Source: Bacteroidota bacterium
GTDB lineage: Bacteria > Bacteroidota > Bacteroidia > Chitinophagales > Chitinophagaceae
DNA: 64,000 bases
NCBI GenBank assembly: GCA_016868895.1
Contig: VGFK01000005.1
Coordinates: 31,876 to 95,875, forward strand
Direction of reading: 5' to 3'
In this document: positions 18,910 to 27,020 of the stretch, piece after piece
Layout: every line of letters starts with the position of its first letter
How positions within the stretch are numbered: position 1 is the first letter of the stretch
Program-made: the position numbers and the translations under genes
Notes under the pieces: generated by a model
What the model was told of the DNA's origin: nothing
Database searches by the model: none
Seen by the model: only the letters and a program-made list of their open reading frames with translations

Positions 18910-20242
18910 CCGCCATTACTTCTTGAGTCTTTTCATCAAACGTCACTTTTTGTCCCTTCTTCGCTGCTGCATTGGCCATGATGGTCGCAATGGAGTGCGT
19001 GTATCCCGCTTCAACCGGTGCATTGGGTTGCTTTCTGCTGCGCACGCACTCCATCCAATTGCGCACGTGTGCGGATGTGAGCGGGTCGCCACCTGTATTT
19101 GCTGCTGCTTCCACTTTGATGGCTTTATCCGTGAGGTTGAGTTCGGGCAAAAGGAAGGGTTTCATTTTCATCGGCTTTGCGAATCGCTCGGTGAGTCCGC
19201 CGCGGGGGGATACTTTATTGGTGATCAGATTCAGTTCGCCGCCCACACCGTAATAAATTTCAGCTGGTGTTTCATCGCCGTTGTGCATGCGCGACATGAA
19301 GACGACTTGAAATCCTTTTGAAAGATCGTCAGATGGACCGTACTCAAAGACTGCGGTTGTTGTATCCCAGTTTCTTCTGCCGTCTTTCCATTGGTACACG
19401 CCTCCGTTGGCCACCACGCTGCGGGGATGGGAGAGTCCGGTGAACCAGTGCACGGTATCGATTTGATGACTCATCCATTGTCCCGCCATTCCGGAAGAAT
19501 AAGGCCAGAACAACCGATATTCCAGGTACTTGCGGGGATCGAATTTTTCAAACGGACGGTTCATCAGGTACCGTTTCCAATCGAGGTCCTCTTCTCTGCA
19601 CTTCGCCACCAGATCAGGTCTGCGCCATCTGCCCGGTTGGTTCACGTTCCAGGTCAGTTCCACCATAGTGATGTCGCCAAACTGCCCCGACTGTATGAAT
19701 TGCGCAGCAGCATGGTAGTTGGGTCCGGAGCGGCGTTGCGATCCAACCTGAATGATGCGGTCGGATGCTTTGGCGGCTTTCAGTGCTGCGCGGTTGTCTT
19801 CCATGGTTTCCGCGAAAGGCTTTTCAACATAGATGTCTTTGTTGGCCTTGAGTGCTTCAATGGTATGCAGGGCATGTTGAAAATCGGCAGTCGAAATAAA
19901 AACGGCATCAATGTCTTTCAGTGCATAGAGTTCTTCGTTGTTGCGGCATCCGATGATGTCGTGTCCCATTTTGTTTTTGAGGTGTTCCACGCCTTCTTCG
20001 CGCCGCAGTTTCCAGATGTCGGAAACCGCAACGATGTCGAAGTTCAATTCTTTGTAGTGATTCAGGAACGAAGGAAGTTGGGATTGGCGGTGGCGATCGG
20101 AAAAGCCAACCACGCCTACGCGTACGCGATCGTTAGCGCCGAGGATGTTGCCGTAGGAGTGAGCGGTGAGTCCCATGCCAGCAAGGGTCAGTCCCGCAGT
20201 GGCCTGAGATGTTTTTTTGATGAAGGTTCGACGTTGTAGCAT
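18887..20242 (-). CDS. Exported Gfo/Idh/MocA family oxidoreductase
   Basis: A 451-residue NAD(P)-dependent dehydrogenase with a Tat-type leader (MLQRRTFIKKTSQATAG), so it is likely exported with bound cofactor. The Rossmann domain begins at VRVGVVGFSDRH rather than the usual GxGxxG, and the active-site lysine lies in DIYVEKPFAETMEDN (about residue 127). The C-terminal domain follows from about residue 165. Reading continues upstream to 20500, but the ATG at 20242 places the twin-arginine motif at the N-terminus. It lies directly after the tandem-DUF1080 gene. Together they resemble the Bacteroides 3-keto-glycoside system, in which such enzymes oxidise glycosides at C3. The actual substrate is unknown. 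Confidence 0.88.
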   Translation of the reverse strand: MLQRRTFIKKTSQATAGLTLAGMGLTAHSYGNILGANDRVRVGVVGFSDRHRQSQLPSFLNHYKELNFDIVAVSDIWKLRREEGVEHLKNKMGHDIIGCRNNEELYALKDIDAVFISTADFQHALHTIEALKANKDIYVEKPFAETMEDNRAALKAAKASDRIIQVGSQRRSGPNYHAAAQFIQSGQFGDITMVELTWNVNQPGRWRRPDLVAKCREEDLDWKRYLMNRPFEKFDPRKYLEYRLFWPYSSGMAGQWMSHQIDTVHWFTGLSHPRSVVANGGVYQWKDGRRNWDTTTAVFEYGPSDDLSKGFQVVFMSRMHNGDETPAEIYYGVGGELNLITNKVSPRGGLTERFAKPMKMKPFLLPELNLTDKAIKVEAAANTGGDPLTSAHVRNWMECVRSRKQPNAPVEAGYTHSIATIMANAAAKKGQKVTFDEKTQEVMAGGKIFKY

Positions 20243-20259
20243 AAAAAAAGTATTGGGGG

Positions 20260-21660
20260 TTATGGTTGGTTGGAGAGTTCTTTTATTTTGATGCTGCGAA
20301 AACTGACCTTGTCGCCATGGTCCTGCAAGAGGATCCTTCCTTTGGCTTGGGTACCGAATTGTGGCCAGGTTGCGAATTTGCTGCGGGCGACCAGTGCAAG
20401 GAAGATGGGTCCACCGCGTTGGTATTCGACCATTTTCCAGCCGTTGAGCCAGTGCTCGACTTTGCCGTCGGGGTAAACGACGATCCGTGCGCGGTTCCAT
20501 TGTCCTACTGGAATGCGATCCCTTCGGGAGGCTTTGGAGTCCAGTCCCGGCGCCGCCGGGATGAGGTCGTACAGCGAAGCCATGGTCCTGTTACCGGCGG
20601 CGCCTGCCTTGGCATCGGGGTGCTTGGCATCGTCCAGAATCTGGTATTCCAGTCCAATGACGGCCCTTTTTTCCGGGTACTCCTGCACAAAATATTTCAC
20701 ACCTGAATTTGCAGTATCGGTGATCTTGAATTCAAATTGCAAATCGAAGGCACTGTATTCTTTTTCTGTCACGATATCGCCCACGCGCATAGAGCGTGTG
20801 GGGGGTTCGTTGTGCAGGATCAGTTCTCCGTTGCTGATCGACCACCCCTTTGCTGGAAATCCCGCTCCATTCGCTGAACGCCACCCGTTTCCAGTTGCGC
20901 CATCCCACAGCAGCGAATAACCAAGTCGTTTTTCTTCTTCGGAGATGGTATTGTTCAGCAGGTTCACCACAAAAATACCATTGGAAGGAGAGGGTTTCAG
21001 GTTGGTCGTTTTGATGCGGATGTTTTTCCAGTGAATCTCTTTGCCTTCGTCGGTTTTGTTTTGAATGGCATGGACCTGCAGCGCAATAAACCCAACCGGA
21101 GTCATGTCGTCGATCACGTACGCACAGGGAACCCCGTTGATCCAGGTGCGAATATGATTGCCGATGCATTCAATTCGGTAGCGGTTCCAATCGGTTGGTT
21201 TGAATGCCGCTTTTGCTGCCGGATTGTTTTCCAATGTATAGAGCCACCCGCGACGGGCTTCATCGTAAATGCCACCGCTCCACGCGCGGGATGAAGGATC
21301 TACTTCTGCCTGATAGCCAAATACACGATCGGGAATTTTTGAGTTGCTCATTTCGGTGGATGCATTGCCGGACTGACTCCTGAATTGTACGCCCGAGTTC
21401 ATGTTGGCGAACATTTTCAGATCCAGTTCCAATACAAAATCCCCATATGTTTTCTCGGTGGCCAGAAACGAATTGGGTTCTCCAAAAACAGTGGTGCCGA
21501 TGATCTCCCCGTTTTCAACGCGGTACTTGGCTTTTCCGTTGAGCTGTTTGAATCCACTCAAGTCCTTCCCATTGAAGAGGGAGGTCCATTCGTTTTTGGA
21601 AGGTTGTCCGGCAGACGACAACACCGCTGCAACGAAAACTGAAATAAAAAAATGTTTCAT
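20260..21660 (-). CDS. Exported protein with two DUF1080 (3-keto-disaccharide hydrolase) domains
   Basis: A 466-residue secreted protein (signal peptide MKHFFISVFVAAVLSSAGQ) made of two concanavalin-like DUF1080 domains, about residues 25-225 (starting EWTSLFNGKDLSGF) and 245-462 (starting LLWDGATGNGW). Known DUF1080 proteins cleave 3-keto-glycosides or bind glycans; single-domain forms are most common. Conserved elements such as NSGVQFRS and its counterpart NSGVKYFVQE appear in each copy. The ATG at 21660 is used because an earlier in-frame ATG at 21681 would overlap the upstream SDR gene and mask the signal peptide. It sits between the SDR gene (10-base gap) and the Tat-exported dehydrogenase. 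Confidence 0.88.
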   Translation of the reverse strand: MKHFFISVFVAAVLSSAGQPSKNEWTSLFNGKDLSGFKQLNGKAKYRVENGEIIGTTVFGEPNSFLATEKTYGDFVLELDLKMFANMNSGVQFRSQSGNASTEMSNSKIPDRVFGYQAEVDPSSRAWSGGIYDEARRGWLYTLENNPAAKAAFKPTDWNRYRIECIGNHIRTWINGVPCAYVIDDMTPVGFIALQVHAIQNKTDEGKEIHWKNIRIKTTNLKPSPSNGIFVVNLLNNTISEEEKRLGYSLLWDGATGNGWRSANGAGFPAKGWSISNGELILHNEPPTRSMRVGDIVTEKEYSAFDLQFEFKITDTANSGVKYFVQEYPEKRAVIGLEYQILDDAKHPDAKAGAAGNRTMASLYDLIPAAPGLDSKASRRDRIPVGQWNRARIVVYPDGKVEHWLNGWKMVEYQRGGPIFLALVARSKFATWPQFGTQAKGRILLQDHGDKVSFRSIKIKELSNQP

Positions 21661-21670
21661 GTGCTTTGGT

Positions 21671-22492
21671 TTAAACGCCACTGAATGCTACAAATCCACC
21701 ATCCACCCAGATATCGGATCCGTTCACAAATTGCGAGGCATCGCTCAATAAATAAATCAATGCTCCGATGAGTTCATCCGGTTTTCCCATGCGCTTCATG
21801 GGTGTTTTTTTGATGACCAGGTTGCCGCGTTCGGTATACGAACCATCGGGATTGGTTAATAAGGTTCTGTTTTGTTCTGTCAAAAAGAAACCAGGCATGA
21901 TGGAGTTCACGCGGATTTTTTCGCCGTGACGCTTGGCGACTTCCACCGCCATCCATTTGGTAAAACAGTCCACACCGGCCTTGCCCAAACTATAACCCAG
22001 CACTTTGGTGATCATTTGCTTGGAACTGACCGAAGAAATGTTAACAATCGCACCGCCATGTTGTTTAGCCATGGCTGCGCCTATGACTTTGGTGGGAATG
22101 ATGGTTCCCATCAGGTTGAGGTCCAGTACCTGTTGCAGTCCCTCTACACTCATGCTGAATATATCCTGCTCTGGTGGAATCACCCCTTGCGGCATGTTGC
22201 CTCCTGCGCCGTTGACCAATCCATCGATTTTACCAAACTTCGCAAGCGTGGCATCGCGCACGGCTTCCATTTCTTTTTCTTCCAGCACATTTCCTTTTAC
22301 AAAAAAAGCCGTGCCGCCGGCATCATTGATTTCTTTGGCCCGTTGTTGTCCTTGTGCTTCATTGCGTCCAACGATCACGGCTTCGCCTCCAAAAGAAACG
22401 ATGCCTTCTACAAACGCTTTTCCAAGAACACCGGTTCCTCCGGTGACAACAATCGTTTTTCCTTTGAGTGAGAAGAGTTGGGAGTAGTTCAT
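21671..22492 (-). CDS. SDR family oxidoreductase, probable D-mannonate oxidoreductase (fructuronate reductase)
   Basis: A 273-residue classical short-chain dehydrogenase: TGGTGVLG cofactor motif at residues 18-25, NGAGG, catalytic Ser in NISSVSS and YxxxK as YSLGKAG. The 90s-insert (GGNMPQGVIPPEQDIFSM) and the C-terminal IMPGFFLTEQNRTLL and VDGGFVAFSGV segments are typical of the SDR-type mannonate oxidoreductases that replace UxuB in many bacteria. Its place directly after uxuA supports interconversion of D-fructuronate and D-mannonate. A KduD-like or gluconate 5-dehydrogenase role is the main alternative. Confidence 0.85.
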   Translation of the reverse strand: MNYSQLFSLKGKTIVVTGGTGVLGKAFVEGIVSFGGEAVIVGRNEAQGQQRAKEINDAGGTAFFVKGNVLEEKEMEAVRDATLAKFGKIDGLVNGAGGNMPQGVIPPEQDIFSMSVEGLQQVLDLNLMGTIIPTKVIGAAMAKQHGGAIVNISSVSSKQMITKVLGYSLGKAGVDCFTKWMAVEVAKRHGEKIRVNSIMPGFFLTEQNRTLLTNPDGSYTERGNLVIKKTPMKRMGKPDELIGALIYLLSDASQFVNGSDIWVDGGFVAFSGV

Positions 22493-22496
22493 TTTT

Positions 22497-22538
22497 GGGT
22501 TGTGGGTTATGGGTTATAGGTTGTGAGTTATGTGTTGC
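22497..22538. repeat. Six-unit heptad repeat overlapping the uxuA stop
   Basis: Six contiguous 7-base units with consensus GGGTTRT (gggttgt, gggttat, gggttat, aggttgt, gagttat, gtgttgc) fill the 35-base gap between uxuA and the SDR gene and run into the last codons of uxuA, whose stop is at 22528-22530. Units become more divergent towards uxuA. It resembles the three-unit array at 1486-1506 in reverse complement. Confidence 0.75.
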
Positions 22539-23697
22539 GGAGGATACCGAGTTGCAGTCCGCGGAGTTCTGCCAGTCCGCGCAGTCGACCAATACACGAG
22601 TACCCCGGATTGGTGACTTTCTTCAGATCGTCGATCATTTGGTGACCGTGATCGGGGCGAAATGGAATGGACTCCGGAAGGGTTTGCTGAAGGATGAGCA
22701 GTTCTTTCATGACCGCGTACATATCCGTGTCCCCGGCGAGATGATCGTCTTCAAAGAAATTGCCTTCGGCATCGCGCTTGGTATTCCTCAAATGCGCAAA
22801 GTGAATGCGGGTGCCGATTTCACGGGCCATTGCCGGAAGATCATTGCCTGGGTGTGCACCAAAGGATCCGGTGCAGAAACACACGCCGTTGCTTTTGTTG
22901 GGGACTGATTGCAGAATGAAACGGACATCGTCCATGTTTTTCACAATGCGGGGGAGTCCCAAAATATCATAAGGAGGATCATCCGGATGAATGGCCAGTT
23001 GCAGTCCCAGTTCATCGCAAAGCGGAGTAATGCGCTGCAGAAAGTGAACGAGGTTGCTGCGCAGCACATCCGCATTGATGTGATCATAGCGCTTGAGTTT
23101 TTCGCGCATGCTTTCCACCGTGATCTTTTTTTCTCCCGGTATGCCGAACATGACCGTTCCGGCAAGCTGATCGCATTGTTCCTGTGTGTAAGAGGCAAAT
23201 CGTTCCTTTGCTTGAGCAACAACATCGGACGGATAGGCCGCTGCTGCATTGTTGCGTTGCAGGATGTGGATGTCGAATACGGCAAGATCCACCCAGTTGA
23301 AATAAAGTGCCTTTGAACCATCAGGCATTTCATAGTCGAGGCTGGTGCGTGTCCAGTCGTTCACCGGCATGAAATTATACGTGATGATTTTCAATCCCGC
23401 TTGGGCCAGATTGCGCAAGGATGTTTTATACTTTTCGATCCAGGCCTCGCAATCACCCGTGCGCGTTTTGATTTCTTCGTGGATGGTTACGCTCTCTACC
23501 ACATCCCAGGTGAGTCCCGATGCTTCAATCAGGTTTTTTCGTTCCATGATCTCTTCATAGGTCCATACTTCTCCGTGGGGGACATGGTGCAGTGCAGTAA
23601 CAATGCCCACTGCGCCGGCTTGTTTTACATCTTGAAGACTGACGGGGTCGTTGGGACCGAACCATCTCCATGCTTGTCGCAATTCTTTTTTACTCAT
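22528..23697 (-). CDS. uxuA: Mannonate dehydratase
   Basis: A 389-residue TIM-barrel dehydratase that converts D-mannonate to 2-keto-3-deoxygluconate. Typical family segments are WRWFGPNDPVSL at the N-terminus, VVESVTIHEEIK, YNFMPVNDWTRT, LAIHPDDPPYDILGLPR, CTGSFGAHPGNDL and the C-terminal FRPDHGHQMIDDL; the conserved His and Cys of these segments bind the metal. The product is used by KdgK and KdgA encoded at 15.4-17.1 kb. The ATG overlaps the stop of the upstream plug-domain gene by 4 bases (ATGA), indicating translational coupling. Confidence 0.96.
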   Translation of the reverse strand: MSKKELRQAWRWFGPNDPVSLQDVKQAGAVGIVTALHHVPHGEVWTYEEIMERKNLIEASGLTWDVVESVTIHEEIKTRTGDCEAWIEKYKTSLRNLAQAGLKIITYNFMPVNDWTRTSLDYEMPDGSKALYFNWVDLAVFDIHILQRNNAAAAYPSDVVAQAKERFASYTQEQCDQLAGTVMFGIPGEKKITVESMREKLKRYDHINADVLRSNLVHFLQRITPLCDELGLQLAIHPDDPPYDILGLPRIVKNMDDVRFILQSVPNKSNGVCFCTGSFGAHPGNDLPAMAREIGTRIHFAHLRNTKRDAEGNFFEDDHLAGDTDMYAVMKELLILQQTLPESIPFRPDHGHQMIDDLKKVTNPGYSCIGRLRGLAELRGLQLGILRNT

Positions 23698-24272
23698 TGT
23701 ACAATCATTTCTACGCGTGCTATATTTTTTTTCAATATCTCTTTCTTCCGAATGAAGATGCTGGAATCGGTTTCGCGACCAATGATTCCGGATCCTATTT
23801 CCTTTTCGTCCATTCCAATTATTTTCAGCGGTTGCTGTTTGATGATGAAGTATTGGTAGGCCGAAGTCTCGTAGCGGTTGACCGGCGGGGGAATGTATCC
23901 TTTCCCGTCTTTGGTGGTGATGACGATCACGCCCCCAAATCCGCGTGAGCCATACGCAGATGCGGCAGCACCATCCTTCAGCACCGTGATGCTGGCCACG
24001 TCAAGGGCGTTGATGAGTCCCACATCACCTTCATAAATGGCTTTGTCCAACACGATGGTAGCAGCGACCTTTCCTTTCATGTTGCGCGTATCGCGCACGT
24101 AGATCTGCGGTTGCGCCTTTAATGAAGTGGTCAGCGAGATTTCGATGCCGGGGACTGTTCGCAATAAATCATAAATGGTTCGGGCCGCTCCGGAACTGAT
24201 GTCCTGCGTTGTCTGCGCAAAAGACACCACACTCCATAGAAGCGAAATACATATCAAGCGTAGGGTTCTCAT
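23694..24272 (-). CDS. Small exported protein with an isolated TonB-receptor plug domain
   Basis: A 192-residue protein with a signal peptide (MRTLRLICISLLWSVVSFAQ) followed by a sequence like the plug domain of SusC-type receptors: IYDLLRTVPGIEI, IYVRDTRNMKG and INALDVASITVLKDGAAASAYGSRGFGGVIVITTKDG. A complete receptor would continue with a 22-strand barrel of several hundred residues, but this protein ends after about 70 further residues with no barrel. It is therefore a stand-alone plug-like module rather than a transporter. The gene overlaps its neighbours by 4 bases on both sides (ATGA), so it is an integral part of the uronate operon and not a random remnant. Function is unknown. Confidence 0.82.
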   Translation of the reverse strand: MRTLRLICISLLWSVVSFAQTTQDISSGAARTIYDLLRTVPGIEISLTTSLKAQPQIYVRDTRNMKGKVAATIVLDKAIYEGDVGLINALDVASITVLKDGAAASAYGSRGFGGVIVITTKDGKGYIPPPVNRYETSAYQYFIIKQQPLKIIGMDEKEIGSGIIGRETDSSIFIRKKEILKKNIARVEMIVQ

Positions 24273-25612
24273 TGCTGGTCGGCCAATTCTTTTGCGGAAG
24301 TTGTGATGTAATATTTGGTAATCATGTTGGGCACTTCCCACGCGGGCATGTTCTTTTTTTGCAGGTATTCCAGGTATTTTTCCGTGACCCGTGCAAAATG
24401 CGCTTCATGCCCTTCGTTGTACGTCTCAGGAATGGTTACCGTCCATCCTTTGTTGTTTTTCACAACGCCGATGCCTGGAAACTGGGCAGCCACTGCAGCC
24501 ACCGCTGCTTGAAGGGCGGCATCAAATGCGGCATCGCTGACATGCGGCTCAATGTAGAGGGTCGGCTTGAAGTTTTCTTCTTTGCCTTGGCGGATGATCA
24601 GGTTGCTTTTGGTCCCCCGCATGATGGAGTAGTGGGTATCGCCTGTGCCTTCGGGGGCTTTGTAGTTCCAGATCACAGAGACTTTTGTATGCACACCGTT
24701 GATGGTGTAGTTGATCTCTCCATTGCATTTGATGAGCAGGTGACCGTTTTTGTCCACGATCGGTTGCAGGTAAGAGGGTATCGAAGATTCCTTGGTGACG
24801 GTCATGAATTCATCTGTGGTCATGGCGGTATTCCAGCTGCGTGCGCTCAGGAGTTGAACATCTTTTTTGTAGTCGATGATTTTTCCCGGAAAACATTCCC
24901 ATTGCACCAGATCCACCAGGTGTGTAGTTACGTCTACTATGCCTTGTCCCTGTTGGTTCACATCCAAAAACCAGGCGGGCCGGGTGAGGACACTGCCGGA
25001 TACATATTTATAGATGTGGTGTACACTTTCTTTGGTCACCGCAGGGTTGTCCGGGGTGCCTGTTTCGAGTCGACCAAACACGCTGGACTGCATCGAGAAT
25101 GCCCGCTGCAGCATGGTGCTGATTTCATAGCGTTCCGTCATGATATCATAGAGCTGAATCCCTTTTTCTTTGGCGAGTGCAAATGCACCTTTTAGTTTTT
25201 CAAATCCTTTTTTGTCGATGGCCATCGGTTTATCCGAGAATACGTGGTATCCGTTGCTGATCGACTCAACGATATAATCCGTCTTCAATCGGTTGTTCCC
25301 CGCCAGCACCACCACATTCCCTTTTTTTTCTGCAATCATTTTCGAAAAGAAATCTTTGCCGGTATACACCGTTTCATTCCAGCTGGTGGGAGAGTAGGAG
25401 CGGGTATTGTATCCCGTGATACGATCCAGGTGCATCTGCAGGTCTCTTCCCTGTTCAGCATAGACATGCACGGTTGGATCTACCTGCGGGTACATGGACT
25501 TCTGAATCAGGGCCGCATGAAAATGTCCAGGGTCTACCGTAACCAATTTAATTTTATCCTGTGCGAGCTGCGACAGGGGACTCATCAGTGCCATCCAAAT
25601 TATATATTTCAT
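24269..25612 (-). CDS. Exported Gfo/Idh/MocA-type oxidoreductase with Oxidoreduct_C domain
   Basis: A 447-residue protein with a Sec-type leader (MKYIIWMALMSPLSQLAQ). It belongs to a Bacteroidota group whose Rossmann domain begins with VDPGHFHAALIQK instead of a glycine-rich loop. The central EKP-like motif reads HVFSDKPMAIDKKG (Lys about residue 127). A long C-terminal domain contains THLVDLVQWECF and KYYITTSAKEL. NAD binding is plausible but the altered loop makes catalysis uncertain. It lies between another Gfo/Idh/MocA gene (10-base gap) and the plug-domain gene (4-base overlap). Confidence 0.84.
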   Translation of the reverse strand: MKYIIWMALMSPLSQLAQDKIKLVTVDPGHFHAALIQKSMYPQVDPTVHVYAEQGRDLQMHLDRITGYNTRSYSPTSWNETVYTGKDFFSKMIAEKKGNVVVLAGNNRLKTDYIVESISNGYHVFSDKPMAIDKKGFEKLKGAFALAKEKGIQLYDIMTERYEISTMLQRAFSMQSSVFGRLETGTPDNPAVTKESVHHIYKYVSGSVLTRPAWFLDVNQQGQGIVDVTTHLVDLVQWECFPGKIIDYKKDVQLLSARSWNTAMTTDEFMTVTKESSIPSYLQPIVDKNGHLLIKCNGEINYTINGVHTKVSVIWNYKAPEGTGDTHYSIMRGTKSNLIIRQGKEENFKPTLYIEPHVSDAAFDAALQAAVAAVAAQFPGIGVVKNNKGWTVTIPETYNEGHEAHFARVTEKYLEYLQKKNMPAWEVPNMITKYYITTSAKELADQQ

Positions 25613-25622
25613 AAGCTTCAGT

Positions 25623-27014
25623 TCACGCTAATCCTTTTACCAAATAGGGGGCTCGATGCGGGCGATTCAAATACGTATTCGCTTCATCGTCGTTGATGAA
25701 CCGTTCATTGATCGGATCCCAGTTGAGCTTTCTTCCCAGCCGCATCGCCAGATGATGAACCAGGCAGGTAGAGCAGGCGCGGTGCCCGACTTCCACCGGA
25801 GTAATCGGTTGCTGACGGGTTCGGATGCTGTCCAACCAATTGCCGTGGTGCTCGGTGCTGCGGTACAGATTGATTTCGTTGGGACCAATCACGGATTCGA
25901 TGATCTTGGGATTGCTTGCCGATAATGCTTTTTGATTGGCCACTACCGGTTCATTGGGACTTGCTTTGTAAGCACCACGGGTGACAAACACCCATCCTTC
26001 TGTTCCAATGAATTTGACTCCGTTAGGCAGTTCAGTACTGATGGTCATCTTTACTCCATTCGCATACACACCGTGAGATGTAAAGGAGCCGTGCACATCC
26101 CATAATCCTGATTTCGGAAATTCAGCCTTTGCCCAAATTTCAATCGGTCCGGTATATTCGGTATCCATCCCCCAGTGAGCGGAATCCACGTGATGGGTTC
26201 CCCATCCGGTGATCATGCCTGCACCAAATTGTTCGCAACGCAGCCAGCCGGGTCGACTATAATCGTCCTGCGGATGAACTCGTTTTTCGGTATAATACAC
26301 ATACGGTGTGGAGCCCAGCCATGCATCGTAGTTCAACGTTTTGGGAATCGGCATCTCCGGTTCCACTTCTCCTCCCGGATCGCTGGGCAGTCCAATGTGC
26401 ACCTCTTTCAATTCACCGATTCTTCCGTTGCGCACAAGTTCAGCCGCATACCGGAACTGTGATGAGGAGCGTTGCTGACTGCCGATTTGTAAAATGCGTC
26501 CGGTGCGGTGTACGGCATTGCTCAAGGCCCTTCCTTCTGCAATGGTGAGCGAGGCGGGCTTTTGCAGGTACACATCTTTTCCGGCTTCAACCGCGTGAAT
26601 GCCCAGATAGGCATGCGAGTGATCCGGTGTTGAAATCAACACTGCGTCAATGTCTTTGTTCAATAACAGTTCGCGGTGATCGCTATACATGGTTACACCA
26701 TCGTATGGTTTTCCGGTGACTTTGGTATAATGATCGTTGACGAATTTTTTTCCTTCTGCCAATCGTTTGCTGTCCAGATCGCAAACCGCCATGATATTGG
26801 CGTGACTGTACTTCAGTGTTTCCAGCATGTCATGGTCGCGTGAAATTCTTCCCACTCCAATGGCACCGATGTTGATTTTATTGCTGGGAGCATCTTTTCC
26901 AAAAACCGTTGCGGGTACGATTGTGGGAAATCCAAGAGAGAGGGCGCCGGTTGCTACACTGGCCTGAACAGTTGAACGCATGAAGTCCCTTCGATTAAGA
27001 TGTTTACGTGCCAT
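25623..27014 (-). CDS. Tat-exported Gfo/Idh/MocA family oxidoreductase
   Basis: A 463-residue dehydrogenase with a clear Tat leader (LNRRDFMRSTVQASVATGA). The Rossmann motif is INIGAIGVGRISRDH, and the active-site lysine is in DVYLQKPASLTIAEG (about residue 136). The C-terminal half has TGWGTHHVDSAHWGMD and CSTCLVHHLAMRLGRKL, as in glycan-associated members of the family. Export by Tat implies the NAD(P) cofactor is bound before translocation. Within the operon it is the second gene after the ThuA-domain gene and probably acts on a glycoside or uronide. The substrate is not known. Confidence 0.88.
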   Translation of the reverse strand: MARKHLNRRDFMRSTVQASVATGALSLGFPTIVPATVFGKDAPSNKINIGAIGVGRISRDHDMLETLKYSHANIMAVCDLDSKRLAEGKKFVNDHYTKVTGKPYDGVTMYSDHRELLLNKDIDAVLISTPDHSHAYLGIHAVEAGKDVYLQKPASLTIAEGRALSNAVHRTGRILQIGSQQRSSSQFRYAAELVRNGRIGELKEVHIGLPSDPGGEVEPEMPIPKTLNYDAWLGSTPYVYYTEKRVHPQDDYSRPGWLRCEQFGAGMITGWGTHHVDSAHWGMDTEYTGPIEIWAKAEFPKSGLWDVHGSFTSHGVYANGVKMTISTELPNGVKFIGTEGWVFVTRGAYKASPNEPVVANQKALSASNPKIIESVIGPNEINLYRSTEHHGNWLDSIRTRQQPITPVEVGHRACSTCLVHHLAMRLGRKLNWDPINERFINDDEANTYLNRPHRAPYLVKGLA

Positions 27015-27020
27015 GGTGGG

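Noticed and set aside
20243..20500. Upstream extension of the Gfo/Idh/MocA gene to 20500
   Set aside because: The added residues have no family similarity, overlap the DUF1080 gene and would bury the twin-arginine leader that begins at 20242.
21671..22492. Assignment of the SDR gene as kduD
   Set aside because: Length, the GGNMPQG insert and the QNR-containing C-terminus fit SDR mannonate oxidoreductases better, and it lies next to uxuA rather than kduI.
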